NCBI GenBank assembly: GCA_023078555.1
Contig: CM041197.1
Coordinates: 6,965,810 to 7,029,809, forward strand
From: Ulva prolifera
Taxonomy: Eukaryota > Chlorophyta > Ulvophyceae > Ulvales > Ulvaceae
DNA length: 64,000 nucleotides
Direction of reading: 5' to 3'
The notes beneath the pieces were generated by a model. The model made no database searches. It had not been told where the DNA came from and was given only the letters and a program-made list of their open reading frames with translations. Both the position numbers and the translations under genes were made by a program. Numbering within the stretch: the first letter of the stretch is position 1; each line of letters begins with the position of its first letter. This document shows positions 35,111 to 45,665 of the stretch, piece by piece.

Positions 35111-35690
35111 CCATTAGAAACCAGGCTGGCCTTGGCGAGCTCCACAGGACGTCACAGCATCGACACTGTGCACGCGGGCATCCTGTAGACACTTCAGCCG
35201 TGCTGGGCACATGCATTGCTCGCATGCGGAATGGTTGGTGGGCCAGCAACCATTCCATGATGGCGCTGACTGGGCACATGCATTGCTCGCATGCGGAATG
35301 GTTGGCGGGCCACCAACCATTCCGCGATGGCGCTGACTGGGCTCATGCATTGCTCGCATGCGGAATGGTTGGTGGGCCACCAACCATTCCACGATGGCGC
35401 TGACTGGGCACATGCATTGCTCGCATGCAGAATGGTTGGTGGGCCACCAACCATTCCGCGATGGCGCTGACTGGGCTCATGCATTGCTCGCATGCGGAAT
35501 GGTTGGTGGGCCACCAACCATTCCACGATGGCGCTGACTGGGCTCATGCATTGCTCGCATGCGGATTGGTTGGTGGGCCACCAACCATTCCACGATGGGG
35601 CTGCCTGGGCTCATGCATTGCTCGCATGCGGAATGGTTGGTGGGCCAGCAACCATTCCACGATGGCGCTGACTGGGCTCACGCTTATCGA
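35111..35690 (-). promoter_or_regulatory. Promoter module of the protease gene: 108-bp block plus seven palindromes
   Basis: Bases 35111-35218 are the inverted, ~96% identical copy of 27304-27411. Seven palindrome units with a 67-bp period follow (starts at 35228, 35295, 35362, 35429, 35496, 35563 and 35630). Each unit has arms GGAATGGTTGGTGG and CCACCAACCATTCC around one central base, then a spacer with GATGGCGCTGACTGGGC and GCATTGCTCGCATGC. Units vary at a few bases, mainly in the spacer. The array is upstream of the protease gene and also only ~465 bp from the right end, so it could serve transcription, transposition or both. Confidence 0.75.
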
Positions 35691-35961
35691 TGAGGGCTCG
35701 TTTATCGATAAGGGCTCACGCTTGTAGATCGGCGTGTCCGCGTCGCTTGTGCGCATCGCATCTACAGCTTAAAGTGCACAATTCATTCCAAACTCCACTG
35801 CTATAGGTGCACTGCGTTATCCATGAACATTCCCACGCTTAGACTGCCGGTCCAACCTGTGCGCGACAGGCTCAGCATGCCATGGCTTCCCACTGGTTCT
35901 CACCTGCGCGGGCGGCCTGTTCCTCGCCGTGGAAGAGCCCGCAGTCCTGTCAGCAGGAAAG
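35691..35961. other. Spacer near the right end, no gene seen
   Basis: It contains a short direct repeat (TTATCGAT and TTTATCGATAAGGGCTCACGC around 35686-35721, TTATCGATAA being nearly palindromic) and otherwise unique sequence. No conserved frame or RNA gene was recognised. Confidence 0.5.
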
Positions 35962-36137
35962 CATAGGACATTCCGCGGCCACCAAGGAAGCCATCGGACA
36001 TTCCGCGGCCACCAAGGAAGCCATAGGACATTCCGCCACCATCGTTCCTTGTGAAGCATACGCACGCGGGCGGAAGGTCAACAGCCTCGTAGGAACGTTC
36101 CTCTGTCAGAGGAACGCCTTCGGTTCCGCCCCGGAAT
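35962..36137. promoter_or_regulatory. Right subterminal region with 30-bp tandem repeat and TTCCG motifs
   Basis: A 30-bp unit beginning CATAGGACATTCCGCGG repeats at 35962, 35992 and 36022, the last copy being partial. With the following sequence there are six CGGAA/TTCCG motifs, plus AGGAACGTTCCT near 36091, an inverted repeat. The motif matches the left subterminal zone, so this is probably the counterpart end-recognition region. Confidence 0.7.
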
Positions 36138-36155
36138 GTCACCATTCTCCTAGTG
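36138..36155 (-). repeat. Right terminal inverted repeat, 18 bp
   Basis: GTCACCATTCTCCTAGTG is the exact reverse complement of the left end and stops at the TAGTG expected of a CACTA element. Confidence 0.97.
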
Positions 36156-36225
36156 GACCAGATATGCACATGCAGTTTTAACAGGTCCATTGCAGACATG
36201 AAGAAGGTAATCATTTGGTGCATTC
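36156..36225. repeat. Satellite remnant between the two transposons, starting with the GAC duplication
   Basis: These 70 bp continue the interrupted satellite monomer from GACCAGATATGCACATGCAG to TTGGTGCATTC. The first three bases (36156-36158) are the second GAC copy, and the last three (36223-36225, TTC) are the left duplication of the next element. Confidence 0.95.
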
Positions 36226-37340
36226 AGGCTCCCGCAAAAACATAGCACGTGAATCAGCGGCCTCGTCAGAGATACGCCCTTACAGCCGGCGGCGGCGTAG
36301 ACTATACTACCAGCGCCCCGAGGATACCGACAGCCGTGCCAGGAATCCATGCTGGGACATTTGTCGGCGTAGCGGTGGACGTCCGAGTCTCAGTGTCGAG
36401 CTGACGTGGTGCATCTCAACCGGACTGAAGGTCCCCACATGCATGGGTCACGGAAGGACATGCAGCACGTAACACATCCAAGAATTCAGGAGACAAAACT
36501 GATCGCAGAGCATCTATAGATAAAGGTCTAATCATCTGCGCAGTAGCGCGCCTCGTCGCGACGCAGCCGCAGATCTGCATGCTCGTGTAGTCGGGCTCTC
36601 GGTGCAGCTCCAAGTGGGGCCCAAGACCAAGTGCACTCAACAATCCATATCTCAGTGCATACTTCTCGGATTGCGGTAATTTTTGGTTCCCTGGATCCGC
36701 AACAGTCCTCCCAGTTAGCTGGCGCTAAGGAAAAGGTACTAGGCGTTGTCTTGGCCCAAAAAACTACTTTTTCGTCACTGCAGGCTCCAGCAGAGAGATA
36801 CAGCCACTCAAAGGTAGCCCTTGTTCAAGGCCATGGGTGAGGCATGCCAGCCCTGCGCTGCCTCCAACTCTGTCAGCCAAGTGCCAACACATATTCCTGG
36901 TGCCTCGGGAAGTGGAATGCCACACTGTAATGGTGACCATACTGATTTCCCTGAGCATATGGCAGGTGGCCCATGCATGCCACATGTATTGAGCAACACG
37001 TTGTCACGACAGCAGCTCAAGTGCCGCTGACACGATCACGTTGTCGAAATTCATCGGTTGTGATGCCGCAGTCAAGGCTGCCTTGCGGCTGCAGGTGGAT
37101 CTTACTGCATAAAGTAGCTTTTCAGGCGTCACGTTCAAACCGTGAGTTTCCCCGCACGCCACGGAATGCGTTACCGCAGTTGAGCAAAATCAAGCAGTAC
37201 ACTCGAGCATTGTTCAAGCGGGAGCACAAATATTTCGGGATAGGCCTTGCCGATATCTTGCCCAGGTCTGGATGCGGAACGTCCGGGTGATCATTGCAGA
37301 ATGTCGATCGCGGCAACTGCTATGTTTTTGCGGCACCCAG
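36226..37340. mobile_element. 1,115-bp non-autonomous DNA transposon with TTC duplication
   Basis: Unique DNA interrupts the satellite between CATTC and TTCGTGTTTGAGG, where intact monomers read CATTCGTGTTTGAGG. So TTC is duplicated (36223-36225, 37341-37343). Near the ends are inverted repeats sharing CCGCAAAAACATAGCA, extended outward as GGCTC on the left and GGGTG on the right, about 21 bp with two mismatches and one or two extra terminal bases. No frame inside has recognisable motifs: the longest is 105 codons at 36973-37290. A GG-starting end with a 3-bp duplication would fit a PIF/Harbinger-like element, although Harbinger prefers TWA targets. The superfamily is left open. Confidence 0.75.
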
Positions 37341-38035
37341 TTCGTGTTTGAGGACGTCCTGGTGCCCAAGAGTGCATCCTACACCATCGCACGTCACGTG
37401 CGTTGCCCATGCACGGCACGTGCGCACGCCCGCACGACCAGATATGCACATGCAGTTTTAACAGGTCCATTGCAGACATGAAGAAGGTACTCATTTGGTG
37501 CATTCGTGTTTGAGGACGTCTTGGTGCCCAGGAGTGCATCCTGCACCATCGCACATCACGTGCGTTGCCCATGCACGGCACGTGCGCACGCCCGCACGAC
37601 TAGATATGCACATGCAGGTTTGGCAATTCCTTTGACGACATAAAGAAGGTAATCATTTGGTGCATTCGTGTTTGAGGATGTCCTGGTGTCCAGGAGTGCT
37701 TTTTGCACCATCGCCCGCCACGTGCGTTGTCCATGCACGCCATGTGCGTACCCCATGCACGGCACGTGCGCACGCCCGCACGATCAGATATGCACATGCA
37801 GTTTTAACAGGTGCATTGCAGACATGAAGAAGGTAATCATTTGGTGCATTCGTGTTTGAGGACGTCCTGGTGCCCAGGAGTGCATCCTGCACCATCGCAC
37901 GTCACGTGCGTTGCCCATGCACGGCATGTGCGTTGCCCATGCACGGCACGTGCGCACGCCCGCACGACCAGATATGCACTTGCAGGTTTGGCAATTCCTG
38001 TGAAGACATGAAGAAGGTAATCATTTGGTGCATTC

Positions 38036-39480
38036 GTGTTTGAGGACGTCCTGGTGTCCAGGAGTGCTTTGTGCACCATCGCACGCCACGTGCGTTGTCC
38101 ATGCACGCCATGTGCGTTGCCCATGCACAGCACGTGCGCACGCCCGCACGACCAGATATGCACTTGCAGGTTTGGCAATTCCTTTGAAGACATAAAGAAG
38201 GTAATCATTTGGTGCATTCGTGTTTGAGGACGTCCTGGTGTCCAGGAGTGCTTTGTGCACCATCGCACGCCACGTGCGTTGTCCATGCACGCCATGTGCG
38301 TTACCCATGCACGGCACATGCGCACGCCCGCACGACCAGATATGCACATGCAGTTTTAACCGGTCCATTGCAGACATGAAGAAGGTAATCATTTGGTGCA
38401 TTCGTGTTTGAGGACGTCCTGGTGTCCAGGTGTGCTTTGTGCACCATCGCACGTCACGTGCGTTGCCCATGCCCGGCACGTGCGCACGCCCGCACGACCA
38501 GATATGCACATGCAGGTTTGACAATTCTATTGAAAACATGTAGAAGGTTATCATGTTATGCATTCGTGTTTGAGGATAGCCTGGTGTCCAGGAGTGCTTT
38601 GTGCACCATCGCACGCCACGTGCGTTGTCCATGCACGCCATGTGCGTTGCCCATGCACAGCACGTGCGCACGCCCGCACGACCAGATATGCACTTGCAGG
38701 TTTGGCAATTCCTTTGAAGACATAAAGAAGGTAATCATTTGGTGCATTCGTGTTTGAGGACGTCCTGGTGTCCAGGAGTGCTTTGTGCACCATCGCACGC
38801 CACGTGCGTTGTCCATGCACGCCATGTGCGTTACCCATGCCCGGCACGTGCGCACGCCCGCACGACCAGATATGCACATGCAGGTTTGGCAATTCCTGTG
38901 AAGACATAAAGAAAGTAATCATTTGGTGCATTCGTGTTTGAGGACGTCCTGGTGTCCAGGAGTGCTTTGTGCACCATCGCACGCCACGTGCGTTGTCCAT
39001 GCACGCCATGTGCGTTGCCCATGCACAGCACGTGCGCACGCCCGCACGACCAGATATGCACTTGCAGGTTTGGCAATTCCTTTGAAGACATAAAGAAGGT
39101 AATCATTTGGTGCATTCGTGTTTGAGGACGTCCTGGTGTCCAGGAGTGCTTTGTGCACCATCGCACGCCACGTGCGTTGTCCATGCACGCCATGTGCGTT
39201 ACCCATGCACGGCACATGCGCACGCCCGCACGACCAGATATGCACATGCAGTTTTAACCGGTCCATTGCAGACATGAAGAAGGTAATCATTTGGTGCATT
39301 CGTGTTTGAGGACGTCCTGGTGTCCAGGTGTGCTTTGTGCACCATCGCACGTCACGTGCGTTGCCCATGCCCGGCACGTGCGCACGCCCGCACGACCAGA
39401 TATGCACATGCAGGTTTGACAATTCTATTGAAAACATGTAGAAGGTTATCATGTTATGCATTCGTGTTTGAGGATAGCCT
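38036..39480. repeat. Higher-order repeat, 898-bp offset
   Basis: Monomer starts 38036, 38220 and 38404 recur at 38934, 39118 and 39302. The offset equals one 162-bp plus four 184-bp monomers. Shared markers are CATGCACAGCACGTG, TTTTAACCGGTCC and a monomer reading GAGGATAGCC. Related blocks recur at 40340 and 41583. Confidence 0.8.
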
Positions 39481-42400
39481 GGTGTCCAGGAGTGCTTTGT
39501 GCACCATCGCACGCCACGTGCGTTGTCCATGCACGCCATGTGCGTTGCCCATGCACGGCACGTGCGCACGCTCGCATGACCAGATATGCACATACAGTTT
39601 CAACAGCTCCATTGCAGACGTGAAGAAGGTTATTATGTCATGCATTCGTGATTGAGGACGTCCTGGTGTCCAGGAGTGCTTTGTGCACCATCGCCCGCCA
39701 CGTGCGTTGTCCATGCACGCCATGTGCGTTGCCCATGCACGGCACGTGCGCACGCCCGCACGACCAGATATGCACATGCAGTTTTAACAGGTCCATTGCA
39801 GACATGAAGAAGGTAATCATTTGGTGCATTCGTGTTTGAGGACGTCCTGGTGCCCAGGAGTGCATCCTGCACCATCGCACGTCACGTGCGTTGCCCATGC
39901 ACGGCATGTGCGTTGCCCATGCACGGCACGTGCGCACGCCCGCACGACCAGATATGCACTTGCAGGTTTGGCAATTCCTTTGAAGACATAAAGAAGGTAA
40001 TCATTTGGTGCATTCGTGTTTGAGGACGTCCTGGTGTCCAGGTGTGTTTTGTGCACCATCGCACGTCACGTGCGTTGCCCATGCCCGGCACGTCCGCACG
40101 CCCGCACGACCAGATATGCACATGCAGTTTTAACAGGTCCATTGCAGACATGAAGAAGGTAATTATTTGGTGCATTCGTGTTTGAGGACGGCCTGGTGCC
40201 CAGGAGTGCATCCTGCACCATCGCACGTCACGTGCGTTGCCCATGCACGGCACGTGCGCACGCCCGCACGACCAGATATGCACATGCAGGTTTGGCAATT
40301 CCTGTGAAGACATGAAGAAGGTAATCATTTGGTGCATTCGTGTTTGAGGACGTCCTGGTGTCCAGGAGTGCTTTGTGCACCATCGCACGCCACGTGCGTT
40401 GTCCATGCACGCCATGTGCGTTGCGCATGCACAGCACGTGCGCACGCCCGCACGACCAGATATGCACTTGCAGGTTTGGCAATTCCTTTGAAGACATAAA
40501 GAAGGTAATCATTTGGTGCATTCGTGTTTGAGGACGTCCTGGTGTCCAGGAGTGCTTTGTGCACCATCGCACGCCACGTGCGTTGTCCATGCACGCCATG
40601 TGCGTTACCCATGCACGGCACATGCGCACGCCCGCACGACCAGATATGCACATGCAGTTTTAACCGGTCCATTGCAGACATGAAGAAGGTAATCATTTGG
40701 TGCATTCGTGTTTGAGGACGTCCTGGTGTCCAGGTGTGCTTTGTGCACCATCGCACGTCACGTGCGTTGCCCATGCCCGGCACGTGCGCACGCCCGCACG
40801 ACCAGATATGCACATGCAGGTTTGACAATTCTATTGAAAACATGTAGAAGGTTATCATGTTATGCATTCGTGTTTGAGGATAGCCTGGTGTCCAGGAGTG
40901 CTTTGTGCACCATCGCACGCCACGTGCGTTGTCCATGCACGCCATGTGCGTTGCCCATGCACGGCACGTGCGCACGCTCGCATGACCAGATATGCACATA
41001 CAGTTTCAACAGCTCCATTGCAGACGTGAAGAAGGTTATTATGTCATGCATTCGTGTTTGAGGACGTCCTGGTGTCCAGGAGTGCTTTGTGCACCATCGC
41101 CCGCCACGTGCGTTGTCCATGCACGCCATGTGCGTTGCCCATGCACGGCACGTGCGCACGCCCGCACGACCAGATATGCACATGCAGTTTTAACAGGTCC
41201 ATTGCAGACATGAAGAAGGTAATCATTTGGTGCATTCGTGTTTGAGGACGTCCTGGTGCCCAGGAGTGCATCCTGCACCATCGCACGTCACGTGCGTTGC
41301 CCATGCACGGCACGTGCGCACGCCCGCACGACCAGATATGCACTTGCAGGTTTGGCAATTTCTTTGAAGACATAAAAAGGTAATCATTTGGTGCATTCGT
41401 GTTTGAGGACGCCCTGGTGTCCAGGACTGCTTTGTGCACCATCGCACGCCACGTGCGTTGTCCATGCACGCCATGTGCGTTGCCCATGCATTGCACGTGC
41501 GCACGCCCGCACGACCAGATATGCACTTGCAGGTTTGGCAATTCCTTTGAAGTCATAAAGAAGGTAATCATTTGGTGCATTCATGTTTGAGGACGTCCTG
41601 GTGTCCAGGAGTGCTTTGTGCACCATCGCACGCCACGTGCGTTGTCCATGCACGCCATGTGCGTTGCGCATGCACAGCACGTGCGCACGCCCGCACGACC
41701 AGATATGCACTTGCAGGTTTGGCAATTCCTTTGAAGACATAAAGAAGGTAATCATTTGGTGCATTCGTGTTTGAGGACGTCCTGGTGTCCAGGAGTGCTT
41801 TGTGCACCATCGCACGCCACGTGCGTTGTCCATGCACGCCATGTGCGTTACCCATGCACGGCACATGCGCACGCCCGCACGACCAGATATGCACATGCAG
41901 TTTTAACCGGTCCATTGCAGACATGAAGAAGGTAATCATTTGGTGCATTCGTGTTTGAGGACGTCCTGGTGTCCAGGTGTGCTTTGTGCACCATCGCACG
42001 TCACGTGCGTTGCCCATGCCCGGCACGTGCGCACGCCCGCACGACCAGATATGCACATGCAGGTTTGACAATTCTATTGAAAACATGTAGAAGGTTATCA
42101 TGTTATGCATTCGTGTTTGAGGATAGCCTGGTGTCCAGGAGTGCTTTGTGCACCATCGCACGCCACGTGCGTTGTCCATGCACGCCATGTGCGTTGCCCA
42201 TGCACGGCACGTGCGCACGCTCGCATGACCAGATATGCACATACAGTTTCAACAGCTCCATTGCAGACGTGAAGAAGGTTATTATGTCATGCATTCGTGT
42301 TTGAGGACGTCCTGGTGTCCAGGAGTGCTTTGTGCACCATCGCCCGCCACGTGCGTTGTCCATGCACGCCATGTGCGTTGCCCATGCACGGCACGTGCGC

Positions 42401-43010
42401 ACGCCCGCACGACCAGATATGCACATGCAGTTTTAACAGGTCCATTGCAGACATGAAGAAGGTAATCATTTGGTGCATTCGTGTTTGAGGACGTCCTGGA
42501 GTCCAGGAGTGCTTTGTGCACCATCGCACGCCACGTGCGTTGTCCATGCACACCATGTGCGTTGCCCATGCATTGCACGTGCGCACGCCCGCACGACCAG
42601 ATATGCACTTGCAGGTTTGGCAATTCCTTTGAAGTCATAAAGAAGGTAATCATTTGGTGCATTCATGTTTGAGGACGTCCTGGTGTCCAGGAGTGCTTTG
42701 TGCACCATCGCACGTCACGTGCGTTGTCGATGCACGCCATGTGCGTTGCCCATGCACGGCACGTGCGCACGCCCGCACGACCAGATATGCACATGCAGTT
42801 TTAACAGGTCCATTGCAGACATAAAGAAGGTAATCATTTTGTGCATTCGTGTTTGAGGACGTCCTGGTGTACAGGTGTGCTTTGTGCACCATCGCACGTC
42901 ACGTGCGTTGCCCATGCCCGGCACGTGCGCACGCCCGCACGACCAGATATGCACATGCAGGTTTGGCAATTCCTGTGAAGACATAAAGAAGGTAATCATT
43001 TGGTGCATTC

Positions 43011-43940
43011 GTGTCTGAGGACGTCCTGGTGTCCAGGAGTGCTTTGTGCACCATCGCACGTCACGTGCGTTGTCGATGCACGCCATGTGCGTTGCCCATG
43101 CACGGCACGTGCGCGCGCCCGCACGACCAGATATGCACATTCCGTTTTAACAGGTCCATTGCAGACATGAAGAAGGTAATCATTTGGTGCATTCGTGTCT
43201 GAGGACGTCCTGGTGCCCAGGAGTGCATCCTGCACCATCGCACGTCACGTGCGTTGCCCATGCACGGTACGTGCGCACGCCCGCACGACCAGATATGCAC
43301 TTGCAGGTTTGGCAATTCATTTGAAGACATAAAGAAGGTAATCATTTGGTGCATTCGTGTTTGAGGACGTCCTGGTGTCCAGGAGTGCTTTGTGCACCAT
43401 CGCACGTCACGTGCGTTGTCGATGCACGCCATGTGCGTTGCCCATGCACGGCACGTGCGCACGCCCGCACGACCAGATATGCACATGCAGTTTTAACAGG
43501 TCCATTGCAGACATGAAGAAGGTAATCATTTGGTGCATTCGTGTCTGAGGACGTCCTGGTGCCCAGGAGTGCATCCTGCACCATCGCACGTCACGTGCGT
43601 TGCCCATGCACGGTACGTGCGCACGCCCGCACGACCAGATATGCACTTGCAGGTTTGGCAATTCATTTGAAGACATAAAGAAGGTAATCATTTGGTGCAT
43701 TCGTGTTTGAGGACGTCCTGGTGTCCAGGAGTGCTTTGTGCACCATCGCACGTCACGTGCGTTGTCGATGCACGCCATGTGCGTTGCCCATGCACGGCAC
43801 GTGCGCACGCCCGCACGACCAGATATGCACATGCAGTTTTAACAGGTCCATTGCAGACATGAAGAAGGTAATCATTTGGTGCATTCGTGTCTGAGGACGT
43901 CCTGGTGCCCACGAGTGCATCCTGCACCATCGCACGTCAC
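43011..43940. repeat. 346-bp dimer repeat (162 + 184 bp)
   Basis: Starts at 43011, 43357 and 43703 are exactly 346 bp apart. The dimers are nearly identical, sharing CGTGTCTGAGGACG and CATGCACGGTACGTGC. The same dimer organisation recurs at about 49.0-50.5 kb. Confidence 0.85.
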
Positions 43941-44047
43941 GTGCGTTGCCCATGCACGGCACGTGCGCACGCCCGCACGACCAGATATGCACTTGCAGGT
44001 TTGGTTATTCCTTTGATGACATAAAAAGGTAATCATTTGGTGCATTC

Positions 44048-45660
44048 GTGTTTGAGGACGTCCTGGTGTCCAGGAGTGCTTTGTGCACCATTGCACGTCA
44101 CGTGCGTTGCCCATGCACGGCACGTGCGCACGCCCGCACGACCAGATATGCACATGCAGTTTTAACAGGTCCATTGCAGACATAAAGAAGGTAATCATTT
44201 GGTGCATTCGTGTTTGAGGACGTCCTGGTGTACAGGTGTGCTTTGTGCACCATCGCACGTCACGTGCGTTGCCCATGCCCGGCACGTGCGCACGCCCGCA
44301 CGACCAGATATGCACATGCAGGTTTGGCAATTCCTGTGAAGACATAAAGAAGGTAATCATTTGGTGCATTCGTGTTTGGGGACGTCCTGGTGTCCAGGAG
44401 TGCTTTGTGCACCATTGCACGTCACGTGCGTTGCCCATGCACGGCACGTGCGCACGCCCGCACGACCAGATATGCACATGCAGTTTTAACAGGTCCATTG
44501 CAGACATGAAGAAGGTAATCATTTGGTGCATTCGTGTCTGAGGACGTCCTGGTGCCCACGAGTGCATCCTGCACCATCGCACGTCACGTGCGTTGCCCAT
44601 GCACGGCACGTGCGCACGCCCGCACGACCAGATATGCACTTGCAGGTTTGGCAATTCCTTTGATGACATAAAAAGGTAATCATTTGGTGCATTCGTGTTT
44701 GAGGACGTCCTGGTGTCCAGGAGTGCTTTGTGCACCATTGCACGTCACGTGCGTTGCCCATGCACGGCACGTGCGCACGCCCGCACGACCAGATATGCAC
44801 ATGCAGTTTTAACAGGTCCATTGCAGACATAAAGAAGGTAATCATTTGGTGCATTCGTGTTTGAGGACGTCCTGGTGTACAGGTGTGCTTTGTGCACCAT
44901 CGCACGTCACGTGCGTTGCCCATGCCCGGCACGTGCGCACGCCCGCACGACCAGATATGCACATGCAGGTTTGGCAATTCCTGTGAAGACATAAAGAAGG
45001 TAATCATTTGGTGCATTCGTGTTTGAGGACGTCCTGGTGTCCAGGAGTGCTTTGTGCACCATTGCACGTCACGTGCGTTGCCCATGCACGGCACGTGCGC
45101 ACGCCCGCACGACCAGATATGCACATGCAGTTTTAACAGGTCCATTGCAGACATAAAGAAGGTAATCATTTGGTGCATTCGTGTTTGAGGACGTCCTGGT
45201 GTACAGGTGTGCTTTGTGCACCATCGCACGTCACGTGCGTTGCCCATGCCCGGCACGTGCGCACGCCCGCACGACCAGATATGCACTTGCAGGTTTGGCA
45301 ATTCCTTTGAAGACATAAAGAAGGTAATCATTTGGTGCATTCGTGTTTGAGGACGTCCTGGTGTCCAGGTGTGTTTTGTGCACCATCGCACGTCACGTGC
45401 GTTGCCCATGCCCGGCACGTGCGCACGCCCGCACGACCAGATATGCACATGCAGTTTTAACAGGTCCATTGCAGACATGAAGAAGGTAATCATTTGGTGC
45501 ATTCGTGTTTGAGGACGTCCTGGTGCCCAGGAGTGCATCCTGCACCATCGCACGTCACGTGCGTTGCCCATGCACGGCACGTGCGCACGCCCGCACGACC
45601 AGATATGCACTTGCAGGTTTGGCAATTTCTTTGAAGACATAAAAAGGTAATCATTTGGTG
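44048..45660. repeat. Run of almost pure 162-bp monomers
   Basis: Monomer starts such as 44048, 44210 and 44372 are 162 bp apart, and the 22-bp module is single throughout. Because 162 is a multiple of three, the frames stay open and produce the longest spurious frame in the array (486 codons, 44519-45979, minus). Confidence 0.85.
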
Positions 45661-45665
45661 CATTC

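Larger units (their letters stand above)
18866..36155. mobile_element. Complete CACTA (EnSpm) DNA transposon, 17,290 bp
   Basis: The ends are CACTAGGAGAATGGTGAC and its exact reverse complement. They are flanked by GAC duplications, and excision in thought restores a normal satellite monomer. Inside are four intron-bearing genes: a coiled-coil protein (minus), a Tnp2-like transposase (plus), an unknown repeat-containing protein (plus) and a Ulp1-like protease (minus). There are CGGAA/TTCCG-rich subterminal zones and three clusters of a 29-bp palindrome. CACTA transposases of the TNP2 type are known to make 3-bp duplications and to use CACTA ends. The transposase and protease frames join through introns without a stop, and the terminal repeats are identical, so the element looks young and may be autonomous. 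Activity is inference. Confidence 0.96.

Noticed and set aside
35228-35690. N-terminal extension of the protease frame through the palindrome array (to 35279)
   Set aside because: The extension translates the 67-bp repeats and the duplicated promoter block, which is non-coding in front of the other gene.
18866-36155. Zisupton/KDZ identity for the large element, suggested by the protease and cysteine clusters
   Set aside because: CACTA ends and a 3-bp duplication fit EnSpm, whereas Zisupton-type elements make longer duplications. The protein families are related, so a mixed origin cannot be fully excluded.
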